Positions 47,088-56,437 of a DNA stretch of 64,000 nucleotides are shown piece after piece. The stretch comes from Microbacter margulisiae. GTDB lineage: Bacteria; Bacteroidota; Bacteroidia; Bacteroidales; Paludibacteraceae. A model generated the notes under the pieces. The model did not search any database. It was given only the letters and a program-made list of their open reading frames with translations, and had not been told where the DNA came from. Numbering within the stretch: position 1 is the stretch's first letter; every line of letters begins with the position of its first letter. Where the stretch lies: NCBI RefSeq assembly GCF_014192515.1, contig NZ_JACHYB010000001.1:372001-436000 (forward strand), written 5' to 3'. The position numbers and the translations under genes are program-made.

Positions 47088-48014
47088 GAATTCGTCTTGA
47101 CTTTTACAAGCTTTAAATACTAAAAAAAGGGAAGAGCCGTTTTATGAAAAGCAAAACCATAAAACACCTCTCTTCCCCATGTACTTAGTACTCGACAAAG
47201 ATACAATAAATAAAGAAATAGTGCCATTCATCCCTGTACCCAAGAGAGGGTTCAGGACAAAGTGTGATATCGCCGAGATTGATAACCGCATATTGTACAA
47301 ATTAAAAACAGGTTGTCAATGGCATATGTTGCCAATTAAAAGTTTATTTTCTAATGTCATATTGCATTATAAGACTGTTTTCGGTTATTTTCGCACATGG
47401 TGTAAATCAGGAGTGTTACAACAAATCTGGTTTGGTTTATTGAATAAATACAGATCCTCATTGGATATGTCCAGTGTTGATTTGGATGGCAGCCATACCC
47501 CCCGCTTTACGTGGAGGAGAACAGGTTGCTTATCAGGGTCGGAAGAAAAGGAAGACTACCAATGCTCTTTATCTTACAGACAGACAAGGTATCCCATTGG
47601 CCATATCAGACCCGATAGAAGGGAAACACAATGATATACATCAAATTAAAGAACGTTTTACCGACATTATTGATTCACTGAATAACTCCGATATAAGAGT
47701 TGATGGCCTTTTTCTTAATGCCGATGCAGGTTTTGACTCTGCGGAGTTCAGATAATTCTGTTCTTCCCATGAAATAATACCCAACATCGCTATTAAATGG
47801 CATATCGCAGCACATACGGATGATATATTTTTCGATGAATTGCTCTATCGGCAACGCTATTGAATAGAAAGAACCAATGCATGGATGGATAGTTTCAGAT
47901 CTCTATTGAACAGATTTGATGTTACTTGCTCCAGCTGGCAAAGCTTTAACCTTATCGCTTTTATCGTGATACTACTTAAGAAAATTACTAAACAGAAAAA
48001 GTCAAGATGACTTC
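47088..48014 (+). mobile_element. Degenerate IS5-type insertion sequence
   Basis: Imperfect terminal inverted repeats bound this element: left TGAATTCGTCTTGACTTTT (47088-47106) and the right end, read inward from 48014, TGAAGTCATCTTGACTTTT, two mismatches in 19 bases. Between them is a broken IS5-type transposase. No target duplication was recognised. It separates the symporter/kinase genes from the GH29/fucP genes and ends 21 bp before the first GH29 ATG. Confidence 0.7.
47179..48010 (+). pseudogene. IS5-family transposase, frameshifted and interrupted
   Basis: The first frame gives an IS5-type N-terminus (KLKTGCQWHMLPIK, TVFGYFRTWCKSGV, SSVDLDGSHTP). At a run of six C residues near 47498-47503 the reading frame shifts, and the DDE part continues in another frame (ALRGGEQVAYQGRKKRKTTNALYLTDRQG, LFLNADAGFDSAEFR). 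Two in-frame stops follow, after SAEFR and in LYRQRY*IERTNAWMDSF. With one frameshift and two stops it cannot make an active enzyme. Confidence 0.85.
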
Positions 48015-48035
48015 AATATAAATACCAACATTGTT

Positions 48036-49841
48036 ATGAAAAATCTCAAACAACTATTTTTAATTCTAGCTATTCTTTTTCCTATTGGAACATATATAAA
48101 TGCCCAATATAAAGCTAAAGGAATAATTGATAAGACCACTTCAAAACAACAAGAAACTCCCAAAACACAATGGTTTCAAAATGCTAAATTTGGACTTTTT
48201 ATACACTGGGGATTATATTCCATTCTTGGTGGAGAATGGAATGGGAAACGCTATTATGGTTCAAGCGAATGGATAATGAATCGAGCAAAAATACCTGTAG
48301 TAGAATATAGCAAACTGGCACAGCAGTTTAATCCTGTTAAATTCAATGCTGCTGAATGGGTAAAAATAGCGAAAGAAGCGGGTATGAAATACATTGTTAT
48401 CACAGCTAAACATCATGATGGGTTTGCCATGTTTGATTCAAAAGTATCTGATTTTAATATTATGCATACTCCTTTTCATCGCGATCCGTTAAAAGAGCTG
48501 TCGGTAGCTTGCCAGAAAAACAACATAAAATTAGGATTTTATTATTCACAGTTCCTTGATTGGCACGAACCCAATGGTGGTGGAAATGATTGGGACTTTG
48601 TTGAGAAAAACAAAGATTATAAATCCTATTACCAAAGTAAATCAATACCACAGATCAAAGAACTTTTATCCAATTATGGCCCTCTTGGTTTAATTTGGTT
48701 CGATATGCCCGGGGGGCTTTCCAAAGAGGAAACCCAAGCGTTGATTGATACAGCAAGAAGATTACAACCTAACTGTTTATTTAGTAGCCGTGTTGGACAT
48801 GGGCTGGGCGATTTTCTTGACTTTGGAGATAGCGAGGTGCCTGCTACTGTGATAAAAGAACCTTGGGAAGCTATTTTCACGCACAACGATTCATGGGGTT
48901 ATTTGAAATTTGATTTTAACTTCAAAACCCCTAGTGAAATCATTAGGTTATTGACAAATATAGTTTCTAAAGGTGGTAACCTGATGCTCAATGTTGGGCC
49001 AAAGGCTGACGGAACAATACCTGAAGAATCAATAAAATGTTTATTGTCTGTAGGTAAATGGCTAAAAATAAATGGGAAAGCAATTTATGGTACGACTTAC
49101 GGGCCAATTGCTCCTCAACCATGGGGTGTTACAACATTAAAACCAGATAAACTTTTTTTGCATGTGATGTTAAGACCAAAAAATGGAGATTTGATTGTAC
49201 CAGGAGTCAATGTAAAAGTTAAGAAAGTTTGGTTCTTGAGCAATATGAAAAGCCTGAATTGGAAACAAAATCAGCAAATGTTGAAAGTTAAGCTTCCTTT
49301 AGTACTACCGGATGATGCCAACTCAGTGATTGTGGTTGAATATACTGGCAAAATTAGTGATTCATATATTGATGCTCCGTCTGTTATCTCCCCACAGTTT
49401 AATGAATGTAATTTGGATGTGATTAAAGCCAAACCAACTGGAAATACAAAGATTGAACCAATCACCTATAGCTTCTATTTTGGTGTATGGAAACACACCA
49501 CATGTGCTACAATGATGCAATCACCTTCTGATAGTCTTATCTACAATGTTGAATTTGCCGAACCTGGTGATTATAAAATTATTTTAGAATATAGCTGTCC
49601 CATTGAAAACAGTAAACAAGAAGGGTTATTGCAGGTAGGAGGTCAAAAATTCTATTTTGAAACTTTAAGTACAGGAAATTATGATGTTTCTCGCCCCCTG
49701 ATGTTTATTCAACAGTCGGTGGCAATGATTACAGTTCGGAAGGCTGGTTTACAGACTATAAAAATATCACCGGTTAATGAAGGCAAGGAGTTATTTAAGT
49801 TGAGACGGATTATTGTAAAGCCTGTCGAATATAAGTTTTAA
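48036..49841 (+). CDS. GH29 alpha-L-fucosidase with C-terminal extra domain
   Basis: This 601-residue exported enzyme (signal to about residue 23, YINAQ) has GH29 motifs WFQNAKFGLFIHWGLYS, EAGMKYIVITAKHHDGFAMF, the nucleophile in LIWFDMPGG (about D223), SKGGNLMLNVGPKADGTIP and a C-terminal beta domain. It removes terminal alpha-L-fucose, with retention of configuration. An extra module of about 150 residues after residue 450 (YSFYFGVWKHTTCATMM to the end) looks like a second beta-sandwich. It shares a 53-bp identical tract with the next GH29 gene. Confidence 0.93.
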   Translation: MKNLKQLFLILAILFPIGTYINAQYKAKGIIDKTTSKQQETPKTQWFQNAKFGLFIHWGLYSILGGEWNGKRYYGSSEWIMNRAKIPVVEYSKLAQQFNPVKFNAAEWVKIAKEAGMKYIVITAKHHDGFAMFDSKVSDFNIMHTPFHRDPLKELSVACQKNNIKLGFYYSQFLDWHEPNGGGNDWDFVEKNKDYKSYYQSKSIPQIKELLSNYGPLGLIWFDMPGGLSKEETQALIDTARRLQPNCLFSSRVGHGLGDFLDFGDSEVPATVIKEPWEAIFTHNDSWGYLKFDFNFKTPSEIIRLLTNIVSKGGNLMLNVGPKADGTIPEESIKCLLSVGKWLKINGKAIYGTTYGPIAPQPWGVTTLKPDKLFLHVMLRPKNGDLIVPGVNVKVKKVWFLSNMKSLNWKQNQQMLKVKLPLVLPDDANSVIVVEYTGKISDSYIDAPSVISPQFNECNLDVIKAKPTGNTKIEPITYSFYFGVWKHTTCATMMQSPSDSLIYNVEFAEPGDYKIILEYSCPIENSKQEGLLQVGGQKFYFETLSTGNYDVSRPLMFIQQSVAMITVRKAGLQTIKISPVNEGKELFKLRRIIVKPVEYKF

Positions 49842-49923
49842 TGGTATTATTATGGTTTTACTATCCAAAAAATAGTATCTATTATAAATAAGCATAAAAC
49901 ATAAATCTTTTATTTAACAAATT

Positions 49924-51303
49924 ATGAAACAAACAAATTCAATTCATTCAAGGATGACCTATTATGGTCAGATTTTATTCACCGTAATATTACTGAGCGC
50001 CATAGGGTTGGTTGCAGTCAATGCAGCACAACAAGTAAACAAATCCGTCGGCAAAACGAATACCGATGCCTTTCAGAAAAATAAGGATGCACGAATGGCA
50101 TGGTGGCGTGAAGCTCGATTTGGCATGTTCATTCATTGGGGTGTGTATTCTGTTCCTGCAGGAATGTATGATGGCAAACAAATTCCTGGTCTTGGTGAAT
50201 GGATAATGTGTAACGCAAAAATTCCGATGGCTAAGTATCAAGCCTATGCAAAAGAGTTTAATCCGGTGAAATATAATCCTGACGAATGGGTGCGTCTGGC
50301 GAAAGAAGCGGGTATGAAATACATTGTTATCACAGCTAAACATCATGATGGATTCGCTATGTTTAAAACTAAGGTAAGCAAATGGAACATTGTACAGGCT
50401 TCTCCTTACGGTAAAGATATTTTGAAACCATTAGCAGCAGCTTGTAGAAAACATGGTGTTCAATTAGGGTTTTATTATTCGCAAGCTCAGGATTGGAACA
50501 ATGGAGGATCTGAGTGTAAAGGGGCTTGGGATCCTGCACAAAAGAGGAACATGGACGATTATATTGATAGCATTGCGGTGCCACAAGTGAAGGAATTGTT
50601 AACTCATTATGGCGAGTTTCCGGCAGTATTGTGGTGGGACACTCCATGCGACATGAATCAAGAACGTGCTGCTAAAATTAATGCGTTGTTGAAACTTAAA
50701 CCCAACATCATCACTAACAATCGACTTGGCGGCGGGTTTCCTGGCGATTATGAAACTCCCGAACAGCAAATTCCACCTAATGGATTACCCGGTCATGACT
50801 GGGAAACGTGTATGACGATTAATAATACATGGGGGTTCAAACAAGATGACCATAATTGGAAATCCACGAAGGTATTACTACGTAACCTGATTGACATTGC
50901 CAGCAAAGGCGGCAATTATCTCCTCAATGTTGGGCCGGATGCAACCGGAGTCATTCCTCAACCCGAAGTACAACGGCTCAAAGAGATGGGGGCATGGCTT
51001 AAAATCAACGGACAAGCTATTTATGGCACCATGGCCAGCCCTTTTAAAGAGCAATTGCAGTGGGGACGTTGCACTAAAAAAGAATCGAAAAATAACACTA
51101 TTCTTTATCTAACTGTATTCAATTGGCCTACTGATGGAAAATTGATTGTTCCGAATCTGACAAATAAAGTTGTTTCTTCTTCCTTATTAGCAAATGGAAT
51201 CAAATTACAATCTAGAGTCACAGTTAATGGACTCGTCATTAGTGTACCTACAAATGCTCCTGATTCCATTGCCTCAGTTATTAAGGTTGTTATAAAGAAA
51301 TAG
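49924..51303 (+). CDS. GH29 alpha-L-fucosidase
   Basis: This 459-residue exported enzyme (signal to about residue 36, AVNAAQ) has GH29 motifs WWREARFGMFIHWGVYS, EAGMKYIVITAKHHDGFAMF, the nucleophile in VLWWDTPCDM (about D239), and SKGGNYLLNVGPDATGVIP. It is a single catalytic barrel plus the usual small C-terminal beta domain. It follows another GH29 gene after 82 bp and precedes fucP by 90 bp. Acting in the periplasm, it would free L-fucose for FucP. Confidence 0.94.
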   Translation: MKQTNSIHSRMTYYGQILFTVILLSAIGLVAVNAAQQVNKSVGKTNTDAFQKNKDARMAWWREARFGMFIHWGVYSVPAGMYDGKQIPGLGEWIMCNAKIPMAKYQAYAKEFNPVKYNPDEWVRLAKEAGMKYIVITAKHHDGFAMFKTKVSKWNIVQASPYGKDILKPLAAACRKHGVQLGFYYSQAQDWNNGGSECKGAWDPAQKRNMDDYIDSIAVPQVKELLTHYGEFPAVLWWDTPCDMNQERAAKINALLKLKPNIITNNRLGGGFPGDYETPEQQIPPNGLPGHDWETCMTINNTWGFKQDDHNWKSTKVLLRNLIDIASKGGNYLLNVGPDATGVIPQPEVQRLKEMGAWLKINGQAIYGTMASPFKEQLQWGRCTKKESKNNTILYLTVFNWPTDGKLIVPNLTNKVVSSSLLANGIKLQSRVTVNGLVISVPTNAPDSIASVIKVVIKK

Positions 51304-51393
51304 GCGGAGATAATCATAGCACCCCAATCATCTATGTTTTAAATTAAAAAAATCATTTTTACAAGAAGCCTCTTTTATTTTAAGAACGACATT

Positions 51394-52713
51394 ATGCAAA
51401 GACACAAAATCATCGACAAAGCCTATTTGGTTCCATTTATTCTGGTGACCGCACTTTTCTACCTGTGGGCTATTCCCAATAACCTGAATGATATTCTTAT
51501 TCCCCAGTTTATGAAATCGTTTCAGTTAAACCGATTACAGGCAGGCTTGGTGCAGTCGGCTTTCTACATGGGTTATTTCCTTTTAGCTCTTCCTGCAGCG
51601 TATGTAATGGATCGATATAACTACAAGACAGGCCTTATTATCGGACTTTTACTTTTTGCCACAGGGGCTTTCCTTTTTTATCCGGCAGCAATATTAGGAA
51701 CCTATGGGTTGTTTTTGGGAGCATTATTTGTAATCGCCAGCGGTTTGGCTTTTCTCGAAACGGGTTCCAATTCCTTTATCGCGGTACTGGGTGATCCTGC
51801 ATCATCGGCACAACGATTGAATTTTTCTCAAGCTTTTAATCCTCTCGGCTCTATGACAGCTGTGCTTATCGGTAATATTTTCATCTTTTCAGGCATACAT
51901 TATACGGATAGTCAAGTTACTGCCATGAAAGCTGCAGGAACGTATCAGGGATATTTGCATCATGAGATTTTACGTGTAATTCCGCCTTACATGGTGATTG
52001 GAACTATCATTTTGATTTGGGTAGTGTTGATTGCTCGCACCAAGTTCCCGACCGGGATTGAAACGGCAACGCATAATGAATTGAATGGGAGTAAAAAAGA
52101 AAGTCACGGACATTTTTCTAAATTACACCAATATCCTCATTTTATAAAAGGCGTTGTAGCACAATTCTTTTACATAGGCGCTCAAGTCGGTACCTGGAGT
52201 TTTATGATTCAATATGTGAAAGATTATTTGCAACGCACGGATAAAGAAGCTGGCGTTTTTCTTTTTGCCGCTTTGGTGGCATTCGGCATTGGAAGGTTTG
52301 TCTCCGCCGCTTTGATGAGTAAAGTATCGCCCAACAAACTCATGGGTCTTTACGCCATACTCAATACTTTGTTGATGACTTTAGCTGTTGTGCAACCTGG
52401 TCTTTTAGGCGCTAGTGCATTGGTACTCTCCAGTTTCTTTATGTCGCTGATGTTTCCCACCATTTTTGCTTTAGGCGTAAAAGGATTGGGACCGAATACT
52501 AAGATTGGCGGTTCGATCATTATTATGGGTATTATCGGAGGTGCGGTTTGGACACCTGTTATGGGTCTTATCTCCGATAATACGGGAAGTATGGCATTGG
52601 CAATGATTGTCCCGTTAATAGCATACCTCTATATAATCTACTATGCTTACATCGGGTACAAACCCTCCGGTCCATTGTTCGAGACGGACGAGCCTGTTAT
52701 TGCGTCTCATTAA
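51394..52713 (+). CDS. fucP: L-fucose:proton symporter (MFS)
   Basis: This 439-residue, 12-helix MFS protein has the FucP hallmarks FYLWAIPNNLNDILIPQFMKSFQL in helix 1, SAFYMGYFLLALPAAYVMDRYNYKTGL between helices 2 and 3, and ETGSNSFIAVLGDPASSAQRLNFSQAFNPLGSM in helices 4 and 5. The last contains the conserved sugar-site Asn and Gln. It imports L-fucose across the inner membrane. It is directly followed by the truncated start of fucI, so the original order was fucP-fucI. Confidence 0.93.
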   Translation: MQRHKIIDKAYLVPFILVTALFYLWAIPNNLNDILIPQFMKSFQLNRLQAGLVQSAFYMGYFLLALPAAYVMDRYNYKTGLIIGLLLFATGAFLFYPAAILGTYGLFLGALFVIASGLAFLETGSNSFIAVLGDPASSAQRLNFSQAFNPLGSMTAVLIGNIFIFSGIHYTDSQVTAMKAAGTYQGYLHHEILRVIPPYMVIGTIILIWVVLIARTKFPTGIETATHNELNGSKKESHGHFSKLHQYPHFIKGVVAQFFYIGAQVGTWSFMIQYVKDYLQRTDKEAGVFLFAALVAFGIGRFVSAALMSKVSPNKLMGLYAILNTLLMTLAVVQPGLLGASALVLSSFFMSLMFPTIFALGVKGLGPNTKIGGSIIIMGIIGGAVWTPVMGLISDNTGSMALAMIVPLIAYLYIIYYAYIGYKPSGPLFETDEPVIASH

Positions 52714-52782
52714 AAAAACCATTCTCAGATTTAGCAAAATTACAAATTACACAAACATAATATCCTAAATGTATAATTTTCT

Positions 52783-52881
52783 ATGAGCCCTCTCTCAAAT
52801 CATCCAAAAGTAGGCATTCGTCCCACGATTGATGCACGTCAGGGCGGTGTACGCGAATCGCTCAAAGCGTTACAAGAGTAG
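52783..52881 (+). pseudogene. fucI: N-terminal remnant of L-fucose isomerase (32 codons)
   Basis: An ATG opens 32 codons that end in TAG. The segment [20 protein letters not shown] matches the invariant N-terminus of L-fucose isomerase (in E. coli [20 protein letters not shown]). The full enzyme is about 590 residues, so more than 90 percent is missing, and nothing resembling the rest occurs before the next gene. The remnant lies 69 bp after fucP, the normal position of fucI. It is a clear deletion scar. Confidence 0.85.
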
Positions 52882-52995
52882 TAATTTTTTTTTGACTATT
52901 AAAATGCAAAGATATTAACCTTGCAGTTCTGTTCTATTGCCTATTATCTATTACCTATGAAGTTCCCTATTGCCGTAAAATTAAATACAAACAAC

Positions 52996-54021
52996 ATGCT
53001 TACAAATCAATTAAATTCAAACGCTGTTGATCCGAACAGCGTACCAAAGAAGAAGTTAAACACGGGAGCGGAGATGCCCGTAGTAGGTCTCGGAACGTTT
53101 GGTTCGGATAATTATGACAATCAAACCATTGCCAATGCGGTTCGTGATGCTATATGTCTGGGCTATCGCCATATTGACTGTGCATCGGTTTATGGAAATG
53201 AAAAAGAGATCGGCGAAGTAATCGCTCAACTCATTGCAGAAGGCAAAGTGAAACGGGAAGAGTTGTGGATTACTTCCAAAGTGTGGAACGATATGCACCA
53301 TGATGTGATCGGGGCATGTAAAAAATCGCTCGCTGATTTGCAACTCGACTACTTAGATTTGTACTTGGTGCATTGGCCATTCCCGAATTCACATGCTAAA
53401 GGGGTTTCCGTCGAATCGCGCGATGCCAATGCCAGACCTTATATCCATACCGATTATATGAAAACATGGCGCGACATGGAAAAGTTGGTAGAAATGGGCT
53501 TGGTGAAAAACATCGGCACATCCAACATGACCATTCCGAAAATGGAATTACTGTTGCGCGATTGCAACATAAAACCGGCATGCAATGAGATGGAACTTCA
53601 TCCGCATTTTCAACAACCGGCACTGTTCAGTTACTTGCTTCAACACGATATTCAGCCAATTGGTTTTTCTCCTGTAGGATCACCCAATCGTCCAGAACGT
53701 GATAAAACACCCGATGACACAACACCCATTGCAGATCCGGTCATCCTTGAAATAGCAAAAGCACATGGTGTTCATCCAGCAGTGATTTGCATTAAATGGG
53801 GCGTACAAAACGGACAAATACCCATTCCATTTTCCGTCAAACAAGAAAAGTACATGAGCAATTTGCGTTGCGTTACCGAAGATCCGCTGACGGATGCCGA
53901 AATGGCAGCCATTAAAAACATTGACAAAAACTGTCGATTTATCAAAGGTCAGGTTTTCACATGGAAAGGAGCAACATGGGAAGATCTTTGGGATGAGGAC
54001 GGCAAAATAAAAACAAATTGA
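52996..54021 (+). CDS. Aldo/keto reductase
   Basis: This 341-residue (alpha/beta)8 oxidoreductase has the catalytic tetrad Asp-Tyr-Lys-His in YRHIDCASVYGNEKEIGE, WITSKVWND and LYLVHWPFPN, and the cofactor part IPIPFSVKQEKYMSNL. It should reduce an aldehyde or oxidise a sugar with NAD(P)(H). The start is the ATG at 52996 (MLTNQLNSNAVDPNS); a frame open back to 52921 gives no family match. It begins 114 bp after the fucI scar and is followed 39 bp later by a zinc dehydrogenase gene. Both could process fucose or galactose. Confidence 0.9.
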   Translation: MLTNQLNSNAVDPNSVPKKKLNTGAEMPVVGLGTFGSDNYDNQTIANAVRDAICLGYRHIDCASVYGNEKEIGEVIAQLIAEGKVKREELWITSKVWNDMHHDVIGACKKSLADLQLDYLDLYLVHWPFPNSHAKGVSVESRDANARPYIHTDYMKTWRDMEKLVEMGLVKNIGTSNMTIPKMELLLRDCNIKPACNEMELHPHFQQPALFSYLLQHDIQPIGFSPVGSPNRPERDKTPDDTTPIADPVILEIAKAHGVHPAVICIKWGVQNGQIPIPFSVKQEKYMSNLRCVTEDPLTDAEMAAIKNIDKNCRFIKGQVFTWKGATWEDLWDEDGKIKTN

Positions 54022-54060
54022 AACTCACCTTATATAAGAACAATCAAAAGAATAGACACA

Positions 54061-55122
54061 ATGAGTAAGAAAATGCAAGCGGCATATTTGCCGGGAAATA
54101 GTACGGTGGTACTGAAAGATGTAGAGATTCCGGTTCCAGGGCATGGAGAAGTTTTAATCAAAATGAAGTCTTCAACCATTTGTGGCAGCGACATACGCGC
54201 CATTTATAGAGAACACTTAGGCAAAGGGCCTGAAGGATATCAAAATAAAGTTTGCGGTCACGAACCTTCAGGACAGATTGTACAATGCGGTCCCGGACTT
54301 CGTCGTTTCAAAGAAGGCGACCGAGTGATTGTTTATCATATCTCAGGATGTGGTGTTTGCAATGATTGCCGTCGTGGTTACATGATTAGTTGCACCAGCA
54401 AGTATCGTCGTGCTTACGGTTGGCAACGTGACGGTGGTATGGCCGAATATCTTTTAGCGGAAGAAAAAGACTTGGTTGCTCTTCCTGATTCGTTGACCTA
54501 TACCGATGGAGCACAAGTTGCCTGTGGATTTGGCACCGTGTACGAAGGATTGGAGAAAATCGGGATCAGTGGTAACGATGCTGTATTGGTAGTTGGTCTT
54601 GGCCCTGTAGGACTTGCCGCTTGTATGTTGGTTAAAGCAATGGGTGCAATCAAAGTAATCGGGGTAGATACAGTTCAGGAACGCGTGGATATTGCCATTG
54701 AAAAAGGATTGGTCGATCATGCTTTCCTTTCGGATGCAAATGCCGCAGCAAAAATATTAGAGTTAACCGGAGGAATGGGAGTTGAAAAATCGGTGGATTG
54801 TTCTGGGCATACCATAGGTCGTCAATTAGCAGTTCGTGCAACACGAAAATGGGGAAAGATAGTACTTATCGGCGAAGGAGGTACCATGGAGCTGAATCCA
54901 AGTCCCGATTTGATTCACGATCAAAAAACCATTTATGGTTCATGGGTAACGAATATCTGGCGTATGGAAGAGTTAGTGGAGCGCATTGTCCGTTGGGGAA
55001 TTCATCCTGAAGACTTGGTGACCAATCGATACACACTCGACAATGCTTCGGACGCTTTTGCTCTGATGGCAGAAGGTAAATGTGGTAAAGTGGCTGTGGT
55101 GTTTGACGAGGAAATTAAATAA
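54061..55122 (+). CDS. Zinc-dependent alcohol dehydrogenase (MDR family)
   Basis: This 353-residue enzyme has the catalytic zinc motif TICGSDIRAIYRE, GHEPSGQIVQCG, a structural zinc set Cys-x2-Cys-x2-Cys-x7-Cys in CGVCNDCRRGYMISC, and the NAD motif VLVVGLGPVGLAACMLVKAMG. The substrate is a sugar, polyol or related alcohol and cannot be fixed. It lies between an aldo/keto reductase gene (39 bp upstream) and a mutarotase-like gene (11 bp downstream), a tight group that looks like one catabolic operon. Confidence 0.9.
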   Translation: MSKKMQAAYLPGNSTVVLKDVEIPVPGHGEVLIKMKSSTICGSDIRAIYREHLGKGPEGYQNKVCGHEPSGQIVQCGPGLRRFKEGDRVIVYHISGCGVCNDCRRGYMISCTSKYRRAYGWQRDGGMAEYLLAEEKDLVALPDSLTYTDGAQVACGFGTVYEGLEKIGISGNDAVLVVGLGPVGLAACMLVKAMGAIKVIGVDTVQERVDIAIEKGLVDHAFLSDANAAAKILELTGGMGVEKSVDCSGHTIGRQLAVRATRKWGKIVLIGEGGTMELNPSPDLIHDQKTIYGSWVTNIWRMEELVERIVRWGIHPEDLVTNRYTLDNASDAFALMAEGKCGKVAVVFDEEIK

Positions 55123-55133
55123 CGTTGAATTTA

Positions 55134-56255
55134 ATGGAAAACAAAACCTACGGAAACGACAAAAAATTTCTATCGAATCATTTTCAATTGGTAGAATTAC
55201 GAAGCGACAATAAACGGCTGCTGCTTACACCCGATCTTCAAGGCAGAGTGTTGACAAGCAGTTCCGACGGAGAAGATGGATATAGCTTCGGATGGATTAA
55301 CTACGATTTAATATCATCGGAGCAATGTCTTCCTCATTGCAATAATTTCGGTGGTGAGGATCGTTACTGGCTCGGCCCGGAAGGCGGACAATACTCCATT
55401 TTCTTTGAAGAAGGAAGCAATTTTGGATTCGATGACTGGCAAGCTCCATCGTTGATTGATACCGACAAATGGAACCTGACTTATACCGATGCAAAAAAAG
55501 CAACGTTTACTAAATCGGCTGTTTTAAAAAACTGGACAGGGAAAACTTTATCTTGTCGTCTTGACCGGAGCGTTGCATTGCTCGATGAAGCAACAGTTTC
55601 CAATGAATTAGGAATGGCAATTCCCGTAGGAGTGGATTCTATCGTATTTACTTCTCAAAACCAACTCACCAACACCGGTGAGTTTGAATGGAGTGAATCA
55701 ACCGGTATGTTATCCATCTGGATCTTGGGTCAATTTATTCCGTCGGAAAAGAATACCGTCATCATTCCGTATAAGAAATCGGATCAGGCAACCATAAACG
55801 ACCGCTATTTTGGAAAGATTGATGCTGACCGGTTGAAGGTGACCGATCACGCCATTCTTTTCAAAGGCGACGGAAACAAACGGGGAAAGATCGGCATTCC
55901 TCCTGAAATGACCATACCCTATGCAGGAGCTTATGATGCTGAAAATGAAACGTTGACCATCGTGCATTTTAACTTTGAGAAAAAAGACAATGTGTATGTC
56001 AATTCCATGTGGGAACATCAGGATGAACCCTTCAAAGGGGACGTGATCAATTCGTACAATGATGGCCCGCTTGAAGACGGAAGTATTATGGGACCGTTTT
56101 ATGAAATTGAAACCTCTTCGCCTGCAGCGCGTTTGAAAGCTGGAGAAACTATTGTTCATAACCATACCACCATGCACTTTAAAGGCAGTTTCGAATCGTT
56201 GAATGAAATAGCTATAAAAGTACTCGGCGTCAATTTGAACGACACGAAGATTTGA
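55134..56255 (+). CDS. Galactose-mutarotase-like fold protein (DUF6786-type)
   Basis: This 373-residue cytoplasmic protein with no signal peptide has a supersandwich pattern (LVELRSDNKRLLLTPDLQGRVLTSSS, FGGEDRYWLGPEGGQYSIFF, VHFNFEKKDNVYVNSMWEHQ). It resembles DUF6786/aldose-epimerase-like proteins often found beside sugar dehydrogenases. Epimerisation of the anomeric carbon before oxidation is plausible, but no catalytic His/Glu pair can be claimed. The ATG at 55134 is preferred over the TTG at 55125. A strong 14-bp hairpin follows. Confidence 0.72.
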   Translation: MENKTYGNDKKFLSNHFQLVELRSDNKRLLLTPDLQGRVLTSSSDGEDGYSFGWINYDLISSEQCLPHCNNFGGEDRYWLGPEGGQYSIFFEEGSNFGFDDWQAPSLIDTDKWNLTYTDAKKATFTKSAVLKNWTGKTLSCRLDRSVALLDEATVSNELGMAIPVGVDSIVFTSQNQLTNTGEFEWSESTGMLSIWILGQFIPSEKNTVIIPYKKSDQATINDRYFGKIDADRLKVTDHAILFKGDGNKRGKIGIPPEMTIPYAGAYDAENETLTIVHFNFEKKDNVYVNSMWEHQDEPFKGDVINSYNDGPLEDGSIMGPFYEIETSSPAARLKAGETIVHNHTTMHFKGSFESLNEIAIKVLGVNLNDTKI

Positions 56256-56344
56256 CCCATAAACAGGAACGAAATATTCTTGATTACAGGCATATATCAA
56301 ATTAGGTAATAATTTTATTTTTCCATAATCAATAGAATACAACT

Positions 56345-56379
56345 TATTATCGGTGTGACTCTAAATCACACCGATAATA
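56345..56379 (+). promoter_or_regulatory. Perfect 14-bp hairpin before the third GH29 gene
   Basis: TATTATCGGTGTGA (56345-56358) pairs perfectly with TCACACCGATAATA (56366-56379) around the 7-base loop CTCTAAA. It lies 89 bp after the mutarotase-like gene and 58 bp before the GH29 ATG. There is no T-run after it, so it is not a standard terminator. A regulator site or mRNA-processing structure is possible. Confidence 0.65.
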
Positions 56380-56437
56380 GATAAGCAAATAAAAATACGA
56401 TGAGTTCTAAATATCCATTATTAAAAACAACTAAAAA

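Noticed and set aside
55710..56342. A 210-codon minus-strand frame
   Set aside because: It is antisense to the mutarotase-like gene and has no domain features; the sense frame fits the operon.
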